From assembly GCA_046049665.1 (NCBI GenBank), contig JBJOQW010000162.1, forward strand, positions 1-12,195: DNA of 12,195 bases, read 5' to 3'. This stretch comes from JAAFHS01 sp046049665 (GTDB lineage Bacteria; Pseudomonadota; Alphaproteobacteria; Rhodobacterales; Rhodobacteraceae). Shown here one piece after another: positions 6,412 through 12,195 of this stretch. Position numbers and translations under genes: made by a program. The stretch's first letter is position 1. Each line of letters begins with the position of its first letter. A model generated the notes under the pieces. The model did no database searches, was not told the origin of the DNA, and saw nothing but the letters and a program-made list of their open reading frames with translations.

Positions 6412-8067
6412 ATCGTCTCCACGCTAATCCTGATCGACATTCTTGGCGCGGGCGCGCTTCTCCTCTGGGGGTTGCGGCTGATCAAGACGGGCACGCTGCG
6501 CGCCTTTGGCAGCTCACTGCGGATCTGGATCGCGCGCGGTGCGTCAAACCGCGTCAAGGCACTGATCGCCGGACTATTGGCAACCCTGGTGGTGCAGTCA
6601 AGCACGGCGACCGCGGTGATTACTGCGTCCTTCGCCGCGCGCGATCTGTTGGCGGGGGTGATCGGTCAGGCGGTGATGCTGGGGGCGAACATCGGCACCG
6701 GCCTTGTCGCTGCTTTCCTGTCGCTTGATCTCGACTGGCTATCGCCGTTGCTGATCCTGATCGGTGCGCTGGTGTTTTCTCGCAGCGTCAATGCGGGCGG
6801 CAAGGGCATCGGCAAGGCCATCCTCGGGCTTGGCCTCATGCTGCTGGCACTGGAACTGCTGGGAGAAGCGACCGAGCCGATGCGCGCATCCGTCACCGTG
6901 CGCCAGATCCTCACTGGGCTGGATCAGGCCCCGATCTTCGCGCTGATCTTCGCCACCGGTCTTTCTGCGCTCGCATCTTCCAGCCTTGCGACCGTCCTTT
7001 TCGTGATGCTACTTGCTCAGGCCGGGGTCATCACGCCGGAACTTGCCCTCGTGCTGGTCGCTGGCGCCAATCTGGGCGGCGCGATCCCACCCTATCTGGC
7101 GGTGATGGCCGAAGGCGTGCAGGCGCGGCGGCTTGCGGCCACGAACCTTGCGCTTCGCGGCGTGGGGGCCATCGCGCTGACCCTGGCCGCGCCCTGGGTG
7201 ACGCCGGTCCTGATGCCCCAAGTCGACAGCACCGCAAGCCTTGTCCTGGCTGCCCATATCGGCTTTTCGGTCGTCCTTGCGCTAGTGTTCCTGCCGCTTC
7301 TGGGACCGCTGACCGCCGTGGTCGAACGCTGGATGAAGGCCCCCGAGCAGGGCCAATCAGGGCCGAAATATCTGGACGCCAGCGCCATGTCGGCGCCGAG
7401 GATTGCCTTGACCGCAGCAGCACGCGAAACGCTGCGTCTGGGCGATCTGGTGGGCGAGATGCTGCGGCTGAGCCTTACTACCCTGGCCGGCCCGGACGAC
7501 GCAGCCAAAAAGCGTCTTTCGACCGCTGAAGACGAGGTCGACCGCCTGCATGGCGCGATCAAGGACTATCTCGCACGGCTCAGCCGTGAGGAACTGGATG
7601 CTGAAGACATTCGGCGGCTGTCCGAGATCCTATCCTATGCGGTCAATCTGGAACATATTGGCGACATCATTGACAGCGGCCTGTCGGACATCGCCACCAA
7701 GAAGAACACCCGCCGCCTGTCCTTTTCGACCGAAGGGCTGGCAGAGATTTCCAGTTTCTACCAGCGCACCATCGAGATCCTCGAGGTGGCGCAAAGCGTT
7801 TTTCTTTCCCGCGATCCGGACTTGGCCCGCCAATTGATGCAGTGCAAGGTTGAGGTACGCAAGATGGAGGCCGACTCCGCCGAACATCACATGGAACGCC
7901 TGCGCGACCGCCGGGTGGAAACGGTGGAAACCTCAAGCCTCCACCTGGACATTCTGCGCGATCTGAAACGGGTCAATGCGCATCTGATCTCGGTCGCTTA
8001 TCCGATACTCGATGATATCGGAGCGCTGGGCGACACGCGCCTGAAGGGCGAGGTCAAGGGCAGCTGA
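6412..8067 (+). CDS. Na/Pi-cotransporter-family protein with PhoU-like C-terminal domain
   Basis: This is an inner-membrane phosphate transporter of the NptA/YjbB type, about 551 residues if started at 6412. The two inverted NPT repeats are visible: QSSTATAVI at about residues 62-70 with GANIGTG at 91-97, and ASSSLATVLF at 188-197 with GANLGG at 218-223. From about residue 320 to 540 there is a cytoplasmic helical PhoU-like domain. Bacterial YjbB has been linked to phosphate export, so this protein may release Pi freed by the neighbouring phosphatases (inference). The start is a real problem. A TTG at 6472 is the first ordinary start codon, but it would remove the first membrane helix (ILIDILGAGALLLWGLRLIK), which is encoded upstream in frame. 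ATC at 6412, 8 bases behind GGAGGG, or a +1 frameshift from the phosphatase would include it. The metallophosphoesterase gene begins 4 bases after the stop. Confidence 0.9.
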   Translation: MVSTLILIDILGAGALLLWGLRLIKTGTLRAFGSSLRIWIARGASNRVKALIAGLLATLVVQSSTATAVITASFAARDLLAGVIGQAVMLGANIGTGLVAAFLSLDLDWLSPLLILIGALVFSRSVNAGGKGIGKAILGLGLMLLALELLGEATEPMRASVTVRQILTGLDQAPIFALIFATGLSALASSSLATVLFVMLLAQAGVITPELALVLVAGANLGGAIPPYLAVMAEGVQARRLAATNLALRGVGAIALTLAAPWVTPVLMPQVDSTASLVLAAHIGFSVVLALVFLPLLGPLTAVVERWMKAPEQGQSGPKYLDASAMSAPRIALTAAARETLRLGDLVGEMLRLSLTTLAGPDDAAKKRLSTAEDEVDRLHGAIKDYLARLSREELDAEDIRRLSEILSYAVNLEHIGDIIDSGLSDIATKKNTRRLSFSTEGLAEISSFYQRTIEILEVAQSVFLSRDPDLARQLMQCKVEVRKMEADSAEHHMERLRDRRVETVETSSLHLDILRDLKRVNAHLISVAYPILDDIGALGDTRLKGEVKGS

Positions 8068-8070
8068 CCG

Positions 8071-9762
8071 ATGCATCGTTTTGCCGTGCTGGCCGACCCA
8101 CACTATCACGAGCTTTTCCCCGGCTATCCCATTGACGGTGTGACTTTCCGGGGGGGGGCCGGCGCCTGCCTGCGCAGCCGAGAGGACAGCGCAGCCTCGA
8201 CCCGCATCTACAACGAAAGCGCCCTCGCTTTGCCCTGGGCGCTCGATGCCTGCGCGGCACAGGGCATCCGCACGGTCATTATTCCCGGCGATTTGACCGA
8301 TGATGGCCAAGCGCCCAGCATGGCAGGCGCCCTTGCCCTGTTGGCCGACTACCGGGCGCGGCACGGTATGCGGTTCTTCCTGACGCCCGGAAACCACGAC
8401 GTCTACGGCATGAGCGGGCGGCACCACACCAAGACGTTCCTGACGGCAGACGGCGGGCGCGTGAAGGTCTCCAGCCGCGCGGATGCCGCAACGGTCCACG
8501 ATCCCCGAATGGCCTGCCGGGGTTACGGCGGCCTGATCGACCTCTGGCGCGACCACGGATTGATGCGCAGCGCCAGCGACCTGCATTGGGAAAGCCCGTT
8601 CGGTCCGGACGACGCCCAGGAAAGCCGGATGTTCACTCTGGCTTCGCCCGACGGCACGGTCCGGCATCGCCAGATCGACACGTCCTACCTGGTCGAGCCT
8701 GAAGAGGGGCTCTGGCTTCTGTCCGTCGACGCGAACGTGTTCGAGCCGCGCAATGGCCGCCCCGACAACCGCCAAGAAGATGCCTTCGACGACAGCACCA
8801 ATGCCGGTTGGAACGCGCTGGTCCGGCTGAAGCCGTTCCTTCTGGACTGGATGGCCGATGTCGCGCGTCGGGCGGCGGCGGGTGGAAAGACGCTGATCTG
8901 CTTTTCGCACTATCCCGTCGCCGACGTGCTGCGCGACACTTATTCGAACGAAGTCGCCCTGTTCGGCCGCACCGCGTCAGCCCTGCGCAACCCCACGCCC
9001 GAGACGGCCGCCCGGGTGGCGGCCACGGGCGTTACGACACATATCTCAGGTCACCTGCATTATCTGGTTACCGCGCAGGTCTCCCATGGCGCACATCGCC
9101 TGACCAACATCGCGGCACCATCCCCCGTGGCCTTTCCGCCCGCTTTTCTAACCCTGTCCGCCAAAGGCAAGGCCCTGGACATGACCGTCCATATGATCGA
9201 CATGCCGGATTTCGACGCCTTCTTTCACTTCTATGCCAATCAATCCCCCGAGGGCGACGCCAGTCGCGACTGGCTTTCCGCCACCAGCTATCCCCAGTTC
9301 CTGTATTTCCACATCCGCGAACTGGTGCAGCGCCGGTTCATGGCCCGGGAATGGCCCGACGATTTACGCCAGTTCATTTCGGGCCGTACGGTTGACGACC
9401 TTTTCGCACTCTCAATAAGGGAAGACCCAGTCCACCTTCCGGCCTACAATCCTCCGGCCTGCCCGCGGGGCCTCCCGATGATCGACCTTTTAACTGACTG
9501 GTATGCCGCCCGCAGTGCAGGGCCGCTGGTCTGGGATTTCGTCCCGGCCGAGCGGCGTCAAATCTGGGCAGACCTGATCGCCGCGTTCGAACTGCAATAT
9601 TGGGACGATCCGCAGTGTCTGCAATCCCGCCTGCGTCGGTGGCTGAATATGTTCGCCTGTACCATGTCCTCCACGGGCGACGCCTCGTTTGTAGGCTCTC
9701 ACAAGGGTCTCGCGGCAGCGCCCGTCAATCTGCTAGCCCCCCGAACGTTGCCGCCGCACTGA
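8071..9762 (+). CDS. calcineurin-like metallophosphoesterase
   Basis: This is a 563-residue dinuclear-metal phosphoesterase with all five family motifs: DPHYH (Asp9, His11), GDLTDDG (Asp74), GNHD (Asn108, His109), FSHYP (His280) and SGHLHY (His328, His330). No signal peptide is evident, so it should be cytoplasmic. The family cleaves phosphomonoesters or phosphodiesters (cyclic nucleotides, glycerophosphodiesters, nucleotides). In this operon, a phosphodiesterase that opens an imported diester for the IMPase-type enzyme is attractive but unproven. The C-terminal 200 residues or so lie outside the catalytic core and are not recognised. The ATG at 8071 is 4 bases past the transporter stop, with AAGGG at 8056-8060. 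A run of nine G at 8150-8158 (codons 27-30) is a possible slippage site. The downstream gap holds a strong hairpin, so this is probably the last gene of the operon. Confidence 0.92.
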   Translation: MHRFAVLADPHYHELFPGYPIDGVTFRGGAGACLRSREDSAASTRIYNESALALPWALDACAAQGIRTVIIPGDLTDDGQAPSMAGALALLADYRARHGMRFFLTPGNHDVYGMSGRHHTKTFLTADGGRVKVSSRADAATVHDPRMACRGYGGLIDLWRDHGLMRSASDLHWESPFGPDDAQESRMFTLASPDGTVRHRQIDTSYLVEPEEGLWLLSVDANVFEPRNGRPDNRQEDAFDDSTNAGWNALVRLKPFLLDWMADVARRAAAGGKTLICFSHYPVADVLRDTYSNEVALFGRTASALRNPTPETAARVAATGVTTHISGHLHYLVTAQVSHGAHRLTNIAAPSPVAFPPAFLTLSAKGKALDMTVHMIDMPDFDAFFHFYANQSPEGDASRDWLSATSYPQFLYFHIRELVQRRFMAREWPDDLRQFISGRTVDDLFALSIREDPVHLPAYNPPACPRGLPMIDLLTDWYAARSAGPLVWDFVPAERRQIWADLIAAFELQYWDDPQCLQSRLRRWLNMFACTMSSTGDASFVGSHKGLAAAPVNLLAPRTLPPH

Positions 9763-9788
9763 TTTGATCGGATTGGAAGTGAGCAAGC

Positions 9789-9816
9789 CGGAAGCAGGTT
9801 AAAGAACCTGTTTCCG
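9789..9816 (+). terminator. 12-bp hairpin behind the phosphoesterase operon
   Basis: CGGAAGCAGGTT (9789-9800) pairs with AACCTGTTTCCG (9805-9816) around an AAAG tetraloop: 12 bp with a single G-T wobble. It starts 27 bases past the phosphoesterase stop. Place and strength suit a transcription end or an exonuclease block. The missing T-tract on either side argues against a classic intrinsic terminator. Confidence 0.5.
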
Positions 9817-9908
9817 AATGCACCCCAGGTAGTTGAACGGTCCCTTTCGGTAAAGCGGCGCAGAATGGCGCCGGTCTTGAATTCCATGATGTATCGTTTC
9901 GTCTTTGG

Positions 9909-10044
9909 ACGACACCAGACCATGAGGCGTGCAAAATTTCGTTCCGGCAAAGGCATTTGCGGGTTGAACGGGTCCAAAGCTCGCGCAACGTTCCCACTAC
10001 CACGAGGAAATCAGCGCGGCATCGGACCTATGGTCTGGCGTCGT
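9909..10044. repeat. 15-bp imperfect inverted repeat flanking 106 bp
   Basis: ACGACACCAGACCAT (9909-9923) is the reverse complement of ATGGTCTGGCGTCGT (10030-10044) at 14 of 15 positions; the only mismatch is A9914 against C10039. The 106 bases between carry no clear gene. It could be the ends of a very small non-autonomous element, arms of an integrase site, or a long-range RNA stem. It is seen in sequence, with function unknown. Confidence 0.5.
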
Positions 10045-10097
10045 TTCGGTGTCTGGGGGTGGGTTTCCGACTTGGTTAAGGGCGGAAATCGCTGCGG

Positions 10098-10739
10098 TTA
10101 GTAATGCACCTCCTCATGGCCGTAGTTGCCCTCATAATCCCGCCATTCGACAAAGACCGAACGATACCGGTAATCGCGGCAGTCGTTCGGCACAGCGAAA
10201 TCTGATGCGGTCGGAACGGCGGACACGTTGCTCCGATCACGACTATAGCTTCCTTGTACCCCGTAGCTACCCATGTAGACCTTTTCCCGCCTGGTACAGT
10301 CTCCATCTGCGCCGCGATGTTGATAGTAGGTAATCTCAAATACTTTGATCGATCGCACGAAGTCGAAAGCCGCATCAGAAATGTCGACGTCTGCCTGAGC
10401 GTCGACAAGGATCGGCTCGACCGAGACACCCGGAAGCGACACAGCTGGCTGAACCAGATCAGCCCGGAATGCGATGTCGTAGAGGCGTTCAATCGGCCGC
10501 TGCTCGCCGCGGAAACTCGCCCGCATCGGGCAGTTCCAGATCTGCAGTGGCGGCTCGATCGGCCACGGCGTGATGCGGCGGATGAACACCGCCCGGGCAT
10601 GGGCGCATTCCGCAGATGCGGGCCAGCCCCCGGCTAGACACAAGAGGATCGCACAGTCGACAGGGTAGGCGGCTGCCGGTGTGATGGTTGCGGTTGAGAG
10701 GCCAAGACCAAGGAGCAGGGCAGGGAGGAGAGGTTTCAC
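10098..10739 (-). CDS. secreted Cys-rich protein, weakly TrbM-like
   Basis: A predicted periplasmic protein of 213 residues. A signal peptide (KPLLPALLLGLGLSTATITPAAA) ends at about residue 24. The mature part carries six cysteines (29, 34, 45, 70, 148, 187), likely paired in disulfides. The start of the mature protein, DCAILLCLAGGWP...AEC with a later NCP, resembles the TrbM/KikA type of conjugation accessory proteins (family memory, not searched). The second half, rich in Tyr and charged residues, is not recognised. The start is GTG at 10739. Its GTG overlaps the TGA of the upstream 102-aa gene in GTGA, with AAAAGGA just before it, so translation is coupled. The divergent neighbour is a VirB1-like transglycosylase, which supports a conjugation setting. 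Confidence 0.65.
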   Translation of the reverse strand: MKPLLPALLLGLGLSTATITPAAAYPVDCAILLCLAGGWPASAECAHARAVFIRRITPWPIEPPLQIWNCPMRASFRGEQRPIERLYDIAFRADLVQPAVSLPGVSVEPILVDAQADVDISDAAFDFVRSIKVFEITYYQHRGADGDCTRREKVYMGSYGVQGSYSRDRSNVSAVPTASDFAVPNDCRDYRYRSVFVEWRDYEGNYGHEEVHY

Positions 10740-11044
10740 GGGAGGTCCTTTTGGGCTGGGGGCATGTTGAGGAAGGCTGAATAGGCCTCGGTGGCCAAGC
10801 TGGCTTCGGACAGAGCGCGGCTGCGCTCGGCGTCAAGGCAGGCGATGTGGTGGCTTAGTTCCGCGAAATACGCCTCGAACTCGGCCGTGATTTCTGCGCG
10901 GTACTCTGAGAGAACCGCCTCGGGCAGGGCGGTGATCGGTACCTCGGGCGCCAGACAGCGAATCACCTCTGGTTGTGCAAAGGCGGTGCAGCTCACCGAG
11001 ACCATCACGCAGATCGCAGCCAGAAGCCGAGCCCGTCGGCGCAT
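10736..11044 (-). CDS. small secreted helical protein, unknown function
   Basis: This is a predicted 102-residue periplasmic protein. RRRARLLAAICVMVSVSCTAFA is a clear signal peptide with cleavage near residue 23 (AFA|QP). The mature 79 residues are mostly charged and helical (EYRAEITAEFEAYFAELSHH), with two cysteines (30 and 69). The frame stays open upstream to 11596, but the ATG at 11044 is chosen because the signal peptide begins there and AAGG lies 8 bases upstream. Its TGA overlaps the GTG of the following Cys-rich secreted gene by two bases (GTGA), so the two are one transcription unit. I do not recognise the family. The setting beside a VirB1-like gene suggests a conjugative-element accessory protein (inference). 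Confidence 0.65.
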   Translation of the reverse strand: MRRRARLLAAICVMVSVSCTAFAQPEVIRCLAPEVPITALPEAVLSEYRAEITAEFEAYFAELSHHIACLDAERSRALSEASLATEAYSAFLNMPPAQKDLP

Positions 11045-11235
11045 TGAGTGCGCCTTGTGGAACCAAGACGCAGCGCCCTGAGGCGGAGAGAATCTCAATA
11101 TTTCTTGGGCTTTTTTCAACTTCGCGCGCTCACTTTCCGGCTCCATTTTTCCGACTGGGGAAGGCTCTGACTGCTGGCCTTGGCCGAGCATCCGATCCTT
11201 CATCCGTCGGCGCTCACAGCCTTCTTTCATCGTGT

Positions 11236-11265
11236 TTGTCATTTTTGTGTTGAATGCGCCATACT
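11236..11265 (+). promoter_or_regulatory. candidate promoter for the 112-aa gene/transglycosylase unit
   Basis: TTGTCA (11236-11241, 5 of 6 to consensus), 18 bases, then CATACT (11260-11265, 4 of 6) lie in the 291-bp divergent gap 11045-11335, about 70 bases before the ATG at 11336. Apart from this, the gap shows only a short GAGAATCTC palindrome near 11089 and an AT-rich patch with six T. Nothing else could be supported there. Confidence 0.35.
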
Positions 11266-11335
11266 TTCTGTTAGGCATCGCCTCACCAAGAAATCTGCGA
11301 TACACCGTTCCCAACAGATGATCCGAGGGGACCCC

Positions 11336-11674
11336 ATGAATACCAAACGGCGCGCATTGCCTGTCTTGCTGGAGCGTGACTTCCGCAAGCTGGCCGCAAC
11401 CCCAGGAGCGACTGTTGAGATCGAGTGTGTTTCTGCGCCCAACCCCGACCAGCGCTTCTCTGGGGAATGGCTGTTCTACGTTGTCAGCCCAACTGGTGAG
11501 CGTTTCCTTCTGGTCACGGCCCTTGCGCGGGAACGGATCGTTAATTCGCCAATCGGCATGTTCGGGCTCGCCTTCGGCAAGCTCAACCTCGACCATCTCG
11601 ACGTGCCTGCTGTCGCTGGTGCTGTCTGCACTGGCATGCGGAGCGTCCCGGGCGGAGGTGATCCGCTGGAATGA
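11336..11674 (+). CDS. 112-aa hypothetical protein upstream of the transglycosylase
   Basis: This small protein has no signal peptide or membrane helix and begins MNTKRRALPVLLERDFRKLA. The ATG at 11336 has GAGGGG 5 bases upstream (11325-11330), the best ribosome site in this block. The middle (FSGEWLFYVVSPTGERFLLVTA, about residues 42-63) looks like a small beta-rich domain with natural codon use. The last 20 residues or so (VAGAVCTGMRSVPGGGDPLE) overlap the signal peptide of the transglycosylase in another frame and look less like conserved protein. I do not recognise the family. It shares an operon with the transglycosylase, so a role in a conjugative or type IV secretion unit is possible (inference). 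Overlap with the next gene is unusually long if the TTG start there is correct. Confidence 0.6.
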   Translation: MNTKRRALPVLLERDFRKLAATPGATVEIECVSAPNPDQRFSGEWLFYVVSPTGERFLLVTALARERIVNSPIGMFGLAFGKLNLDHLDVPAVAGAVCTGMRSVPGGGDPLE

Positions 11675-12195
11675 GCCGGTAGGGCAGGGCGGTGACGTCC
11701 AACTTGCGTCGCTTGATACATCTGTCTTGCGCTACGACGGGCAGGGACAGCTGATTGTACCGCTCCGCCCTGAACCGGTTGAAGAAGAGACCCGGGAAGG
11801 GGAGGGGGCTGATGCCACCGCTGATGTGTCGTACAGCACTAAAGGCGTTGCAGCCCCACGGGATGTCCTTCCGTCGATCCGGTTGATTTCCACCCGCTAT
11901 CAGGATCATCCGGCTCTCGCGCGGCTCGAGCTTTCGCCGGCTGAGTGGGCCGCCTTCTTCCAGGCGATGATCAAGGTTGAGAGCAACTATACCCAAGGCG
12001 CTGTCAGCCATGCTGGTGCCCTTGGACTCGCGCAACTGATGCCCGGCACGGCTGATTACCTCAACGTTGATCCTGCCGACGCCATCGCAAACCTCGACGG
12101 TGGGGCTCGCTCTCTTCTCTAACAACTGGCCGCCTTTGGCAGCCTGGAGTTGGACGTTGCAGCCTACAATGCTGGACCCGAGGCCGTGCGCACAT
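11523..12195 (+). pseudogene. VirB1-like lytic transglycosylase, SLT domain interrupted by TAA
   Basis: This gene codes for a periplasmic peptidoglycan-cutting enzyme of the SLT type. A signal-peptide core (CLLSLVLSALACGASRA|EV) precedes about 110 unrecognised residues. The catalytic domain follows: VESNY with catalytic Glu (codon 11979-11981), SHAGALGLAQLMPGTADYL and NLDGGARSLL. There a TAA (12120-12122) ends the frame. Directly after it the same frame reads QLAAFGSLELDVAAYNAGPEAVR, the conserved third motif (AYNAG), up to the window edge. The enzyme is thus cut by one nonsense codon inside its domain. Without the AYNAG motif it is probably inactive, unless the stop is read through or is a sequence error. 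The start is unclear: TTG 11523 is the nearest in-frame start that keeps the whole signal peptide, but it has no good ribosome site. The gene probably belongs to a type IV secretion/conjugation cluster that continues to the right. Confidence 0.75.

Larger units (their letters stand above)
9763..10097. other. 335-bp gap without a recognisable gene
   Basis: This stretch separates the phosphate operon from the conjugation-like genes. Open frames of 70-90 codons exist on both strands (for example 9699-9977 minus and 9865-10101 plus), but none resembles a known protein or has a convincing ribosome site. It contains the hairpin at 9789-9816, a 15-bp inverted repeat at 9909-9923/10030-10044, and a weak 6-bp stem at 10064-10088. 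Base composition is visibly less GC-rich than in the operon. It may be the scar or boundary of an inserted element (inference). No tRNA or integrase was seen. Confidence 0.5.

Noticed and set aside
6472..8067. TTG at 6472 as the start of the Pi transporter
   Set aside because: It would begin inside the first membrane helix (GLRLIKTG) and there is no SD in front. The helix is encoded upstream in the same frame.
9699..10003. Two minus-strand frames of about 92 codons in the gap as transposase or integrase remnants
   Set aside because: No catalytic motif or known family flavour was found, and they overlap each other and the 3' end of the phosphoesterase gene.
10064..10088. TTTCCG/CGGAAA stem as terminator of the minus-strand secreted genes
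   Set aside because: Only 6 bp with a 13-base loop and no T-run on the minus strand; too weak to call.
9763..10097. tRNA gene or attachment-site core at the supposed element edge
   Set aside because: No cloverleaf, T-loop GGTTCGA-like sequence or CCA-type 3' end could be found on either strand.
11089..11117. GAGAATCTC followed by a six-T run as an intrinsic terminator
   Set aside because: The stem is only 4 bp and the T-run is not adjacent to it.
11045..11596. Extension of the 102-aa secreted protein frame upstream on the minus strand
   Set aside because: It would bury a clear signal peptide inside the protein and run antisense through the 112-aa gene. The ATG at 11044 has an AAGG at good spacing.

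Overview
The window looks like a piece of a GC-rich alphaproteobacterial genome, most like the Rhodobacterales. The support is strong G/C at third codon positions, protein flavour and compact operons. No rRNA, tRNA, CRISPR array or intact insertion sequence was seen.

Left block (1-9762): what looks like one functional locus for a phosphorylated or phosphodiester solute. Three + strand genes encode an Fbp/Afu-type ABC importer: a two-domain permease cut by the left edge, an ATPase with a TOBE tail, and a periplasmic binding protein. An inositol-monophosphatase-family phosphatase follows. A LacI-family repressor converges on it, and the two stop codons overlap in a CTAG. Divergent from the repressor is a second + strand operon: a CX5R (dual-specificity-like) phosphatase, a Na/Pi-cotransporter-family membrane protein with a PhoU-like tail, and a calcineurin-like metallophosphoesterase. 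A perfect 16-bp palindrome lies between the -35 and -10 of the likely promoter of this second operon, and a Pho-box-like repeat overlaps it. The simplest joint reading (inference) is import of an organophosphate, cleavage by the phosphoesterases, and movement of the released phosphate by the Pi transporter, under LacI control and possibly phosphate control.

The phosphatase/Pi-transporter junction is odd. The transporter frame has no ATG, GTG or TTG where its first membrane helix begins. The phosphatase ends in GGAGGGT-CTT-TGA-C, which closely resembles the RF2 (prfB) +1 frameshift site and would lead into the transporter frame. The same GGAGGG could instead serve initiation at an ATC codon.

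Middle (9763-10097): about 335 bp without a recognisable gene. It holds a strong 12-bp hairpin just after the operon and a 15-bp inverted repeat with one mismatch. It may be the junction between ordinary chromosome and an accessory element.

Right block (10098-12195): probable edge of a conjugative or integrative element. Two overlapping minus-strand genes encode small secreted proteins, one Cys-rich and weakly TrbM-like. Divergent from them are an unrecognised 112-aa protein and a VirB1-like lytic transglycosylase. The transglycosylase SLT domain is interrupted by an in-frame TAA, and the family motif continues in the same frame to the window edge.
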